This document shows positions 17,943 through 26,554 of a DNA stretch of 64,000 nt, one piece after another. The DNA is taken from the NCBI RefSeq assembly GCF_030695035.1, contig NZ_JAUYTT010000008.1, positions 930,001 to 994,000 of the forward strand, written 5' to 3'. How positions within the stretch are numbered: position 1 is the first letter of the stretch; every line of letters starts with the position of its first letter. The notes under the pieces are model-generated. The model was not told the origin of the DNA. It worked only from the letters and a program-made list of their open reading frames with translations, and did not search any database. Source of the DNA: Frigidibacter sp. (GTDB taxonomy: Bacteria > Pseudomonadota > Alphaproteobacteria > Rhodobacterales > Rhodobacteraceae). The position numbers were made by a program, and so were the translations under genes.

Positions 17943-18785
17943 TCAGGGCGCGTCTGGGTAGAGCGCGGCGTGCAGCGCGGCAATCGCCTCGGGCGTGCGC
18001 GGGCCAAACCCCAGCAGGAAGGTGCCCGGCATCCGCACCACGCGCCCGTCCAGTGCCGCGGGCGTCTGCGCCAGTGCGGGATGGGTCAGGTATTCGTCAC
18101 TCCCGTGCGAGGCGCCCTCGCCCCGCTCCATCGCCAGGATCACGTCGGGCGCGGCGACGGCGATCGCCTCGTCGGTCAGCGCCTTGTAGCCCTCGAAGCT
18201 GTCGATGGCGCTGGTGCCGCCCGCCAGCGCGATCATCGCGGCGGCAGCGGTATCAGTGCCCGCCCCCATCAGCCGCCCGCCGCTGTTGCCAAGGATGAAC
18301 AGCACGCGCGGCGGCGGCCCGTCCTCGGCGGCGACCTTGGCAAGCGCCGTCTGCATCTGCGCCTCAAGGTCCGCTGCAAGCGCCTCGCCCTTCTCGGGCA
18401 CGTCCAGCGCGTCGGCCACGCTCCGCACCTTGGCGAGCACGCCGTCCGGCGAGAACTCGTCCGGCACTGTCACCGTTAGCACCCCGGCACCGGCCAGCGT
18501 GTCCAGCGTCTCAGCGGGGCCAGCACCCGACTCCATCAGGATCAACTCCGGCGACACTGACAGCACCCCTTCGGGCGACAGCTGGCGCATGTAGCCAACA
18601 TCGGGCAGCGCCTCCACCTCGGCGGGCCAGGTCGAGGTGCTGTCGCGCCCGACCAGCCGGTTCTGCTCACCCAGCCGGTAGACGATCTCGGTGACCGACC
18701 CGCCGATGGCCAGCACCCGCTCCTGCGCCGCAGCCCCCAAAGGCAGCAAGGCCAGCGCCGCCGTCAGAAGACCCCGCGCGCTCAT
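17943..18785 (-). CDS. hmuT: Haem-binding periplasmic protein
   Basis: The 280-residue protein has a Sec signal peptide (MSARGLLTAALALLPLGAAAQ). The mature part follows the class III binding-protein plan: VLAIGGSVTEIVYRLGEQN, then VGRDSTSTWPAEVEALPDVG, which carries the HmuT pattern before the haem-binding tyrosine region (YMRQLSPEG), and FILGNSGGRLMGAGTDTAA further on. It delivers haem to HmuUV. The start overlaps the hmuS stop, so it is coupled to that gene. Confidence 0.94.
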   Translation of the reverse strand: MSARGLLTAALALLPLGAAAQERVLAIGGSVTEIVYRLGEQNRLVGRDSTSTWPAEVEALPDVGYMRQLSPEGVLSVSPELILMESGAGPAETLDTLAGAGVLTVTVPDEFSPDGVLAKVRSVADALDVPEKGEALAADLEAQMQTALAKVAAEDGPPPRVLFILGNSGGRLMGAGTDTAAAAMIALAGGTSAIDSFEGYKALTDEAIAVAAPDVILAMERGEGASHGSDEYLTHPALAQTPAALDGRVVRMPGTFLLGFGPRTPEAIAALHAALYPDAP

Positions 18786-19825
18786 GCTGCCACCGCTTCG
18801 AGATCGGGCAGCGCCGCGACAAGCGCGTTCCAGCCCGCGACCGCCTCGTCGCCTGCGCGCAACACGCCGAAGATCTGCGCGATCAGCGCCCCGCGCGCGT
18901 CGAAGCACTCCACCGAATGCGCCGGGCCCCGCTGGGTGTTCTTCACCACCGCATAGGTCTCGGCGATATGGTCCATCCGCAGATGCAGATCGAAGCCGGG
19001 ATCGAGCACGTTGATCCATGGCCCCATCTCCACCACGCGGGTGATCGGGCCGGTATGGATCTCGATCATGCCGCGGTTGCCGACGAAGACCATGATCGGC
19101 ACGCCCGACCCGGCGGCGGCGTGCATCAGCGCCTCCACCGATTTCGGCGCGAGCTGCCGCACATAGGGCGCGCCGGCGATGCGGTAGGCGCCGAGGCGGT
19201 TCATCTTGAGCCGCGATGTCAGGCGCATGAACTGGTGGGTGTCGGTCATGTCATCCCAACCCTGCCGCAGCTCCTCTGCCCGCTCTGGGTTGGCCTTGGG
19301 CACTTCGGGCGGCTGGCGGGGCGACAGCTCCAGCACCTGTGCCTGATCCTCCAGCCGCAGCGCCTCCACGAACGGCCCCCAATGCGCGGCGTCGCTCTCG
19401 GCACGCAGGTGGATCTTGTGGACGGCATCGCCCGCCGCGTCGAAGATCTGCACGGACCGGCGCGGGCCGTTCGGGCCGGCCTCCTCCACTGCAAAGGCGT
19501 GGACCCAATGGCTGGGGAAAACCCGCAGGTCGATGGTGTCATTCACCATCAGGCCCGCATGGGGACCGGGGCGATACTCGTCATAGACCCCGACCTTCTC
19601 GATCACGCAGCTGTCGTTGCGCGTCAGCGCCATCACCGGGCCGAAGGCCGTGAGCAGCGGCATGATCGCATCTGGATGCGCCGCGATGCGCGTGGCTTCG
19701 GCCCCCACCATCGCAGCGCAGATCTCGGCCTCGGCAATGCCAAGGCTTTCCGCCAGATCACGGGCGCGCATCTTCGGCTCTGCCGCACGGGCGGCGCGGA
19801 TCTCTTCGGGGCTATGCGCGCTCAT
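18782..19825 (-). CDS. hmuS: Cytoplasmic haem-handling/degrading protein HmuS (HemS/ChuS family)
   Basis: The 347-residue protein has the two-repeat HemS/ChuX architecture. The first repeat contains MALTRNDSCVIEKVGVYDEY. The second contains GVPIMVFVGNRGMIEIHTGPI and ends in INVLDPGFDLHLRMDHIAETYAV-like sequence characteristic of the family. Members bind imported haem and in some species open the ring to release iron. It lies directly after hmuR, separated by a stem-loop, and overlaps hmuT. Confidence 0.95.
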   Translation of the reverse strand: MSAHSPEEIRAARAAEPKMRARDLAESLGIAEAEICAAMVGAEATRIAAHPDAIMPLLTAFGPVMALTRNDSCVIEKVGVYDEYRPGPHAGLMVNDTIDLRVFPSHWVHAFAVEEAGPNGPRRSVQIFDAAGDAVHKIHLRAESDAAHWGPFVEALRLEDQAQVLELSPRQPPEVPKANPERAEELRQGWDDMTDTHQFMRLTSRLKMNRLGAYRIAGAPYVRQLAPKSVEALMHAAAGSGVPIMVFVGNRGMIEIHTGPITRVVEMGPWINVLDPGFDLHLRMDHIAETYAVVKNTQRGPAHSVECFDARGALIAQIFGVLRAGDEAVAGWNALVAALPDLEAVAA

Positions 19826-19852
19826 GGCGGCTCCTTTCAGGCAAGGGTGTGC

Positions 19853-19875
19853 GGGAGGGCCAGCGCGGCCCTCCC
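19853..19875 (-). other. Intercistronic stem-loop between hmuR and hmuS
   Basis: A perfect 9-bp inverted repeat (GGGAGGGCC / GGCCCTCCC, 5-nt loop) lies in the 60-bp gap after the receptor gene and has no T-run. Such hairpins commonly stabilise the upstream mRNA or cause partial termination, which would let the receptor be made in excess of the cytoplasmic and ABC components. Confidence 0.55.
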
Positions 19876-19885
19876 GAAGTCAGGA

Positions 19886-21877
19886 TCAGAATTGCAGGCT
19901 GGTGCCGACATAGAGGGTGCGGCCCTGCCCCTTTTCACCCGAGGACAGCCACGGCGTGTAATCGGTGTCGAAGGCGTTCTCGATCTTGGCGTTCAGCTGG
20001 ACGCTGTCGTTCAGCTTGTAGCTGGCGAAGAGATCCACCAGCTCATAGCTGTCGTCGCGCTGGACAGGCACCTGCTGGTAGAGTCCGGTGTAAAGACCGC
20101 CCGACACGAAGCTGTACTCGGCCCCCAGCGTCATGCGGTCCTGCAAGAAGCGCCCTGCGATGCTGGCCGAGAGCGTGGAGTCCGGCAGGTACTGCCCGGC
20201 GCCAAGGCCCGGCGTCTGGCTGGGGATGTCGCTGTCATTCTTGGTGTAGGACAGGCCCAGATCGAGCTGGCGGTACGAATAGGCCAGCTCCACCTCAACC
20301 CCGCTGGTTTCCGAGGTGCCATCGACATTGGCGAAGGCCGTGCCGACCTGGCCAAAGGCGTTCCTGAACCCGAAGGCCGTGACGACATAGTCATCAACGT
20401 CCATCCGGTAGTAGTTCACCCGGCCGGTCAGGCTGTCGCCACTGGCAAACAGATCGGCGCTGTCGAGGTTGAAGCCGATCTCGTAGCCCTGAGAGGTTTC
20501 GGCCTCCAGTTCCGGGTTGGCGATCATGCTGGTCCCACCGCCCGGATGGGTGCCGCCCAGCATGGTTTCCTGCAAGGTCGGCGAGCGCATGGTGCGCGAG
20601 ACGGTGGCGTAGGGCTGCAGCCAGTCGGTGACGCGGTAGGCCACGGTCAGCTTCGGATCGACAGAGCGGTTGGTGATGTCGATCTCGCCCTGTGAGGCTT
20701 CGCCGTCCAGCGCATATTCATTGGCGCGCAGGCCAGCGGTCAGTTCCCACTTGCCATTGACGAAGATGTTTTCCGAGAAGATCGAGGCGCGGTCCGCGGT
20801 GCCGTCGGTCGGGTTCACCCCGCCATCCTTGCCGCCCAGATCGTCCTGCGAAATCTCCAGCCCGTTGATGCTGGTCAGCGACCAGTTCCCGAAGGCAAAG
20901 CGCGAGGTATTGGTCAGATCGAAGCCCGTGGTCTCGGTCGACAGTTTCCGCCCGACATAGGACCCGGTGCCACCCACCCATTCGGTTTCGGTATCGGCCC
21001 GGTAGAGGTTCGCCTTCAGGTCGATCAGGTTGTCGCCGGCATCATAGCTGTATCCCAGCTTGTAGATGTCGGAGGTCAGCTCCTGATCATAGCTGGTGGC
21101 AAAGAAGCTGGTGTCATAGCGCGAGGCCATGAAGGTCACGCGCTGGCTGGCATCGATATTGTAGCCCAGCTTGAACAGGGTCGAGACGACATCTTCATCG
21201 GTATTTGCCACGGTGTCGCCGTCGCCATCCTCATAGTCCTCCGACAGGTGCCGGCTGTAGCCAAGCAGCATGTCGAAGCGGTCATCGCGGTAAGCGATCG
21301 CCGCCATGCCCGAGTGGTTCTCGCCATTATCGCCATAGGTCAGCCGCGAGATGCCGCCGAATTTCTGGCCGTCGCGCACCACATCCTTGGCGTCGATGGT
21401 CGAGAGGTTGACCGAGCCGGCAATGCCGGTGCCGCCGGTGGTGGTGACGGCGCCGCGGATGATCTCGACCCCGCTAAGGAAGTTCTCATCGACAAAGGCG
21501 GCGCTTTGCGCGGCATGCCCGGTGAGGCGGAATTGCTGCGGCACGCCATCGACCGACATCGCCACGCGGCCCGAGCCTTCAAACCCGCGAAGGTTCACCG
21601 CGATGCCGGGGTTGCCCGGATCTTGCTGCGTGAAGACCGAGGTCTGGCGGCGCAGGATGCTGTTCACATCGGTGACGCCGACGCCCGATTGCAGGTCGTC
21701 CGCGTCGAGGCTGGTGGTGTTCTCACCCGCGAAGATCGGCGCGCCGTCTTCGTCATAGCCCACGATCACGATGGTATCGAGCTGGATGGTCTCTTGCGCG
21801 GCCAGCGGGGCGGCGGCAAGCGTCAGGCAGGTTGTGCCCAGCAGAACGGCGGCAAGATGCCGGTTGGAAGGTCGCAT
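19886..21877 (-). CDS. hmuR: TonB-dependent haem receptor
   Basis: The 663-residue outer-membrane protein has a Sec signal ending near APLAAQ, a TonB-box-like stretch (LDTIVIVG), and a plug domain with ILRRQTSVFTQQDPGNPG and the LRGFEGSGRVAMSVDGVPQ signature. A 22-strand barrel ends in the terminal phenylalanine motif LYVGTSLQF. The plug and barrel match TonB-dependent haem receptors of the HmuR/HutA group. It heads the minus-strand hmuRSTUV operon. A TGA-N9-TCA box at 21965-21979, 88 bp before the start, suggests iron control by a RirA-type regulator. No small hemP-like gene was found beside it. Confidence 0.92.
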   Translation of the reverse strand: MRPSNRHLAAVLLGTTCLTLAAAPLAAQETIQLDTIVIVGYDEDGAPIFAGENTTSLDADDLQSGVGVTDVNSILRRQTSVFTQQDPGNPGIAVNLRGFEGSGRVAMSVDGVPQQFRLTGHAAQSAAFVDENFLSGVEIIRGAVTTTGGTGIAGSVNLSTIDAKDVVRDGQKFGGISRLTYGDNGENHSGMAAIAYRDDRFDMLLGYSRHLSEDYEDGDGDTVANTDEDVVSTLFKLGYNIDASQRVTFMASRYDTSFFATSYDQELTSDIYKLGYSYDAGDNLIDLKANLYRADTETEWVGGTGSYVGRKLSTETTGFDLTNTSRFAFGNWSLTSINGLEISQDDLGGKDGGVNPTDGTADRASIFSENIFVNGKWELTAGLRANEYALDGEASQGEIDITNRSVDPKLTVAYRVTDWLQPYATVSRTMRSPTLQETMLGGTHPGGGTSMIANPELEAETSQGYEIGFNLDSADLFASGDSLTGRVNYYRMDVDDYVVTAFGFRNAFGQVGTAFANVDGTSETSGVEVELAYSYRQLDLGLSYTKNDSDIPSQTPGLGAGQYLPDSTLSASIAGRFLQDRMTLGAEYSFVSGGLYTGLYQQVPVQRDDSYELVDLFASYKLNDSVQLNAKIENAFDTDYTPWLSSGEKGQGRTLYVGTSLQF

Positions 21878-21964
21878 CGGTGGTCCCCCAGAGGAAGCGG
21901 TTGCTGGCTTCGCTGGCGGACGTGCTGGCGGTGGCGTTTGGATATGTGCGGGATTTCGCTTATC

Positions 21965-21979
21965 TGAGTGAACTAGTCA
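21965..21979 (-). promoter_or_regulatory. IRO-like (RirA) operator upstream of hmuR
   Basis: The sequence TGACTAGTTCACTCA (read on the minus strand) matches TGA-N9-TCA, the iron-responsive operator consensus described for RirA in alphaproteobacteria. It stands 88-102 bp before the haem receptor start. Iron-replete repression of the hmu operon is the expected effect. The motif is short, so chance occurrence cannot be excluded. Confidence 0.55.
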
Positions 21980-22001
21980 AGTACATGTGAGAAGGAATGT
22001 T

Positions 22002-22039
22002 TCGGCGGTGCAAGGTGCTTCGGTTTGCACCATCGCCGA
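22002..22039. other. Strong imperfect hairpin between hmuR and the rsgA leader
   Basis: TCGGCGGTGCAA (22002-22013) can pair with TTGCAC-CAT-CGCCGA (22025-22039), forming 12 base pairs with a 3-nt bulge and an 11-nt loop. There is no T-run on either side, so it is not a typical terminator. It lies before the rsgA promoter and could be a protein-binding dyad or part of the hmuR 5' region. Confidence 0.4.
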
Positions 22040-22077
22040 GCAAAAGGAAGATGCCACCCCCGCCTGTTGCAGCCCGC

Positions 22078-22106
22078 TTGCGAAACGGCTGCCCGAGGCG
22101 TAAAAT
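22078..22106 (+). promoter_or_regulatory. Candidate sigma-70 promoter for rsgA leader
   Basis: TTGCGA at 22078-22083 and TAAAAT at 22101-22106 are separated by 17 bp. Transcription from here would start near 22113 and give a leader of about 150 nt before rsgA that contains the mini-ORF at 22140. Confidence 0.45.
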
Positions 22107-22139
22107 GCACACCATACCCACAACCGGAAAGGAGAGGAC

Positions 22140-22178
22140 ATGTCAGAGCTTGCATCCCTCCGGGCCGGGGCCGTCTGA
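22140..22178 (+). CDS. Possible 12-codon leader peptide upstream of rsgA
   Basis: The mini-ORF MSELASLRAGAV has a strong ribosome-binding site (AAAGGAGAGG ending 3 bp before ATG). It is stopped by TGA 88 bp before rsgA. It is too short to call a gene on sequence alone. Its good initiation signal contrasts with the weak TTG start of rsgA, which makes a regulatory leader worth considering. Confidence 0.3.
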   Translation: MSELASLRAGAV

Positions 22179-22266
22179 GCGGATCTTCCGCCGCCGCCCT
22201 GCCCGTCTGATCGTCACCGGCGCCTGACCCGGCGCCAGCGTTTCAGTCTTTTGCGAGGGCCTTCCC

Positions 22267-23310
22267 TTGAACCCCACCTATCCGCTCGCCGATCTCGGCT
22301 GGGCTGCCGATTTCCTGCGCCAGCTTGCCTTGGACGAGATCGGCACCACCACGCCGTGCCGCATCTCTGCCGTCCACCGAGACCGTCTCGAGGCCCTGTC
22401 CGAGACCGGCCCCCTGTCCCTGACCCTGCCCCCCGGACACTCCACCGCCGAGATCGCCGTCGGCGACTGGGTGCTGGCCGACAGGGGGCGCCTGCTGCGG
22501 GTGCTGGACCGCCGCACCAGCCTGGCCCGACGCGCCGCGGGCAGCGGGGCCGGGCGGCAACTGATCGCGGCGAATGTCGATACGCTGTTCGTCGTCACCT
22601 CCTGCAATGCCGATTTCAACCCGGCCCGGCTGGAACGCTACCTAGCGCTGGCGATCAGCGCCGGGGTCACGCCGGTGATCTTGCTGACCAAGGCTGATCT
22701 TGCCGATGACCCCGAGGTCTGGCGCGCGCGGGCCGAGGCGGTGAACCGCCGCGCCCCGGTGCTGGTGCTGGATGCGCTGGCGCCGGATGTGGGCGCGCGG
22801 CTCACCGATTGGTGCCGCCCCGGACAGACGGTGGCGCTGGCCGGCTCCTCGGGCGTGGGCAAGACCACGCTGGCCAATGCGCTGGTCGGCACCGCGCATG
22901 CCACCGCCGGCATCCGCGAGGATGATGCGAAGGGCCGGCACACCACCACCGCCCGGCACCTGCTGCCGATGACGGGCGGCGGCTGGCTGATCGACACGCC
23001 GGGAATGCGAGAGCTGCGCCTGACGGATGCCGAGGAGGGCGTCGCCGCGGTCTTTGATGATCTGGACACGCTCGCCCGCGCCTGCCGCTTTGGCGACTGC
23101 ACCCATCAGGCCGAACCGGGCTGCGCGATCCGTGCCGCCGTGGAAGCGGGCGGGCTCGACCCGGGGCGCATGCTGCGATGGGAGAAACTGCGCCGCGAGG
23201 ATCGCTACAACTCGGAAACGCTGGCCGAGGCGCATAGCCGCGACCGCGCCTTCGGCCGGATGACACGCCGGGTGATGCGCGACAAGACACGGTTGCGGGG
23301 GGACGATTGA
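22267..23310 (+). CDS. rsgA: Ribosome small-subunit-dependent GTPase A
   Basis: The 347-residue protein is a circularly permuted GTPase of the RsgA/YjeQ family that assists late 30S maturation. The order is an OB-like N-terminal domain (about 30-100), G4 (LLTKAD), G1 (GSSGVGKTTLANALVG), G3 (DTPGMRE) and a C-terminal zinc knuckle (CRFGDCTHQAEPGCAIR). An in-frame stop at 22225 and no ATG after it leave TTG 22267 as the best start. It has a modest GCGAGG site. The gene is followed by the RND operon's terminator on the opposite strand. Confidence 0.93.
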   Translation: MNPTYPLADLGWAADFLRQLALDEIGTTTPCRISAVHRDRLEALSETGPLSLTLPPGHSTAEIAVGDWVLADRGRLLRVLDRRTSLARRAAGSGAGRQLIAANVDTLFVVTSCNADFNPARLERYLALAISAGVTPVILLTKADLADDPEVWRARAEAVNRRAPVLVLDALAPDVGARLTDWCRPGQTVALAGSSGVGKTTLANALVGTAHATAGIREDDAKGRHTTTARHLLPMTGGGWLIDTPGMRELRLTDAEEGVAAVFDDLDTLARACRFGDCTHQAEPGCAIRAAVEAGGLDPGRMLRWEKLRREDRYNSETLAEAHSRDRAFGRMTRRVMRDKTRLRGDD

Positions 23311-23340
23311 GCGAAATGCCTTGGGCCTTCAGCCGGAGAC

Positions 23341-23373
23341 AAAAATGCCCCGGCCGCATTACGCGGCCGGGGC
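23341..23373 (-). terminator. Intrinsic terminator of the RND efflux operon
   Basis: A perfect 11-bp stem (GCCCCGGCCGC / GCGGCCGGGGC, 5-nt loop at 23358-23362) is followed on the minus strand by ATTTTTG. It lies 23 bp beyond the RND pump stop and could also end convergent rsgA transcription. Confidence 0.8.
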
Positions 23374-23395
23374 GAGGGTCGTTTCCGGCGACAGG

Positions 23396-26300
23396 TCAGG
23401 CGGTGACGGCCGCCGGGGTTTTCTTCCGACGCGAGAACACGCGGTCGATCAGCACGAAGAACACCGGCACGAAGAACAGTGTCAGCGTGGTGCCGATGAT
23501 CGTGCCGAACAGCGTGGCATAGCCGATGGCCTCACGCGCGCCCGAACCGGCCCCAGAGGACAGCACCAACGGCACCACCCCCAGCCCGAAGGCCATCGAG
23601 GTCATCAGGATCGGCCGGAAGCGCAGCCGTGTCGCGGCGCGTACCGCCTCAAGCGCGGTTTCCCCAAGACTCGACATCCGTTCGCGGGCGAACTCCACGA
23701 TCATGATGCCGTTCTTGCCGGTCAGGCCGACGATGGTCAGCAGGCCCACCTGGAAGTAGACGCCGTTCGACTGTCCGCCGATCCAGGCCCCGACCAGGGC
23801 GCCAAGGATACCGACCGGCATTGCCAGCAGAACCGCCAGCGGGATCGTCCAGCTTTCATAGAGCGCGGCAAGGCACAGGAACACCACAGCAAGGGCCAGG
23901 CCATAGAGCGTCATCGCGCCGGCCCCGGCCTCTTTCTCTTCCAGCGACATGCCGGTCCATTGCAGGTTGAAGCCGGGCGGCAGCTGGGTCACCAGCTCTT
24001 CCATCGCAGCAATCGCCGCGCCCGAGGTATAGCCTTCGGCAGCCGTGCCTTCGAGCGCCATTGCCGGAAGGGCGTTGTAGCGTTTCACCTGCTGCGGGCC
24101 GTAGACCCATTCTTGCGTGGCGAAGGTCGAGAAGTCGACGAAATCGCCATTGCTGTTCTGGATCCGCCATTGCTGTAGATCCTCGGGGGTCGACCGCGCC
24201 GCGGGCTCGCCCTGCACATAGACGCGCTTCACCCGGCCCTCATAGAGGAAGTCGTTGACGTAGGAACTGGACCAGATGGTGTTCAGGAAGCTGCCGACAT
24301 CCGCCGCCGTCACCCCGACCGCGCCGGCCTTGGCCCAGTCGATGTTCAGGCGGAACTGCGGTGCATCCTCGATCCCGCTGGGGCGCACGCCGCTGAGCAC
24401 CGGGTTCTGCGCCGCCATGCCCAGAAGCATGTTGCGCGCCTCCAGCAGTTCCTCATGCGTCTTGCCACTGGTGGCGGTCAGGAAGGCGGTGAACCCGTTG
24501 GAGTTGCCCAGTTCCATCACCGCCGGCGGGGCGAAAGGCACAACCATCGCCTCGCGCATCCCGAAGAACAGCGGCCCGAAGGCGCGCCCCACCATCGCCT
24601 GCGCCGAGGCTTCGGGGGAGGTGCGCTCCTCCCAGTCCTTCAGCTGCACGAACAGCAGGCCGGTGTTCTGGCCCTGCCCGCCAAAGGAGAAGCCGCGGAC
24701 CGAGAAGATCGCCTCGACATTTTCCGCCTCGGCCGTTTGCCAATAGCCCTCGACCTTCCGCAGTACGGTCTCTGTCGCCTCGGCGGTGGCGCCGGAAGGC
24801 AGTTGCACAATGGTGATCAGCGAGCCCTGATCCTCATCCGGCAGGAACGAGGTGGGCGTGCGTTGATACATCACGACCATGCCGCCGACGATCAGCGCAT
24901 AGACCAGCAGCATCCGCAGCGGCCCCGCCGTCACCCGTGTCACCCCGGCCACATAGGCATTGGTCACGCGGCCGAAGTTGCGCTCGAACCAGCTGGAGAA
25001 GCCATTGCCGAGCCGGGCCAGAACCCCTTGCCGCCGCGCGCCGGGATGGGCGTGGGGTTTGAGAAGCGTGGCGCAGAGCGCCGGGGTGAAGATCAGCGCA
25101 ACGACCACCGACAGGCCCATCGCCGAGACGATGGTGACGGCGAACTGCTTGTACATCTCGCCCGTGGCACCGCCGAAGAAGGCCATCGGCACGAACACCG
25201 CCGACACCACCATCGCGATGCCCACCAGCGCGCCCGAGATTTCGTCCATCGATTTCTCGGTGGCTTCCTTGGGACCCAGATGTTCATCATTCATGATGCG
25301 TTCGACGTTCTCGACTACCACGATGGCGTCATCGACCAGCAGGCCGATGGCCAGCACCATAGCCAGCATGGTCAGCGTGTTGATCGAATAGCCAAGCGCG
25401 GCCATGATGCCGAACGTTCCCAGCAGCACGACCGGCACCGCCAGCGTCGGGATCAGCGTGGCGCGGAAGTTGTGCAGGAAGATCAGCATCACCAGCACGA
25501 CCAGCACGATGGCCTCGATCAGCGTATGGAGAACCGCCTCGATCGACAGCAGCACGAAGGGCGTGGTGTCATAGGGGATGACATAGCTGACGCCGGCGGG
25601 GAAATCCTTCTCCAGCTCGGTGATCTTGGCCTTCACCAGCTCTGCCGTATCCAGCGCATTGGCGCCCGAGGACAGCTGGATCGCCATCGCCGCCGCAGGC
25701 TTGCCGTTGTAGAAGCCCGCAAGCTCATAGTTCTCGGTGCCAAGTTCGGCGCGCGCAACGTCGCGCAGCAGCACCAGCCCGCCATCGGTATCGGCGCGCA
25801 GGACGATGCGCTCGAAATCCTCGGGCGTGCGCAGCAGCGATTGCGCGGTTATGGTGGCGTTAAGGGCCTGGCCTTCCGCAGCCGGCATGGCGCCGAAGGC
25901 CCCGGCCGAGATCTGCGCGTTCTGCGCGCTGATCGCGGCGGTGACAGCCGAGGGCGCGAGGTCATAGTATTTCAGCTTCAGCGGATCGAGCCAGATCCGC
26001 ATCGCATATTCGGACCCGAAGACCTGCACCTTGCCCACGCCGGTCAGGCGGGACACGGGCTCGACGACGTTGGAGGCGAGATAGTCCGCAAGGTCGATAT
26101 CGCTGCGCCCGCCGTCCTCGGACACGAGGCCCACGATCATCAGGAAGCCGGTGGCCGATTTCTCGACCGTGACGCCCTGGCGGGTGACGGTTTCGGGCAG
26201 ACCTGCCTCTGCCTGGGCCAGCTTGTTCTGGACCTGAACCTGCGCCGTGTCGGGATCGGTGCCCAGAACGAAGGTCATGGTGATTTCGACCTGCCCGGTC

Positions 26301-26551
26301 GAGGTGGTCGAGGAGTTGATATAGCGCAGCCCGTCAAGGCCGGTCATTTCCTTTTCGATCAGCTGCACCACGGTATCGGCCGCGGTTTCAGCCGAGGCGC
26401 CGGGATAGTTGGCGCTGATCACGATCGAGGGGCCCGCGATCGAGGGGTATTGCGAGATCGGCAGCCGCATGACGGACAGCGTACCCACGGCCATCACGAT
26501 GATGGCCAGCACCCATGCAAAGATGGGGCGGTTGATGAAGAAGCGCGCCAT
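23396..26551 (-). CDS. RND multidrug efflux pump, inner-membrane transporter (AcrB/HAE1 family)
   Basis: The 1051-residue protein has the full HAE1 plan. TM1 is MARFFINRPIFAWVLAIIVM. Two large periplasmic loops and 12 helices follow. The proton-relay aspartate pair lies in LAIGLLVDDAIVVVEN (about residues 400-415), and the relay lysine in GLTGKNGIMIVEFARE near 930. The trimer/porter motifs GRSDIDLADYLASNV and VGKVQVFGSEYAMRIW also match. It forms a tripartite pump with the fusion protein 3 bp upstream and the outer-membrane lipoprotein at 28562. Likely substrates are hydrophobic drugs, solvents or detergents. Confidence 0.96.
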   Translation of the reverse strand: MARFFINRPIFAWVLAIIVMAVGTLSVMRLPISQYPSIAGPSIVISANYPGASAETAADTVVQLIEKEMTGLDGLRYINSSTTSTGQVEITMTFVLGTDPDTAQVQVQNKLAQAEAGLPETVTRQGVTVEKSATGFLMIVGLVSEDGGRSDIDLADYLASNVVEPVSRLTGVGKVQVFGSEYAMRIWLDPLKLKYYDLAPSAVTAAISAQNAQISAGAFGAMPAAEGQALNATITAQSLLRTPEDFERIVLRADTDGGLVLLRDVARAELGTENYELAGFYNGKPAAAMAIQLSSGANALDTAELVKAKITELEKDFPAGVSYVIPYDTTPFVLLSIEAVLHTLIEAIVLVVLVMLIFLHNFRATLIPTLAVPVVLLGTFGIMAALGYSINTLTMLAMVLAIGLLVDDAIVVVENVERIMNDEHLGPKEATEKSMDEISGALVGIAMVVSAVFVPMAFFGGATGEMYKQFAVTIVSAMGLSVVVALIFTPALCATLLKPHAHPGARRQGVLARLGNGFSSWFERNFGRVTNAYVAGVTRVTAGPLRMLLVYALIVGGMVVMYQRTPTSFLPDEDQGSLITIVQLPSGATAEATETVLRKVEGYWQTAEAENVEAIFSVRGFSFGGQGQNTGLLFVQLKDWEERTSPEASAQAMVGRAFGPLFFGMREAMVVPFAPPAVMELGNSNGFTAFLTATSGKTHEELLEARNMLLGMAAQNPVLSGVRPSGIEDAPQFRLNIDWAKAGAVGVTAADVGSFLNTIWSSSYVNDFLYEGRVKRVYVQGEPAARSTPEDLQQWRIQNSNGDFVDFSTFATQEWVYGPQQVKRYNALPAMALEGTAAEGYTSGAAIAAMEELVTQLPPGFNLQWTGMSLEEKEAGAGAMTLYGLALAVVFLCLAALYESWTIPLAVLLAMPVGILGALVGAWIGGQSNGVYFQVGLLTIVGLTGKNGIMIVEFARERMSSLGETALEAVRAATRLRFRPILMTSMAFGLGVVPLVLSSGAGSGAREAIGYATLFGTIIGTTLTLFFVPVFFVLIDRVFSRRKKTPAAVTA

Positions 26552-26554
26552 GGA

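Noticed and set aside
18917-20695. Plus-strand open frame of 592 codons over hmuS and hmuR
   Set aside because: Antisense shadow of well-supported haem uptake genes.
22002-22039. Hairpin as an intrinsic terminator or known riboswitch
   Set aside because: No T-run on either strand, and none of the cobalamin, TPP, FMN or SAM core sequences that I know is present.
21878-22266. A hemP-like small gene beside hmuR
   Set aside because: No frame in the intergenic region gives the HemP pattern; the short frames there are unrelated.
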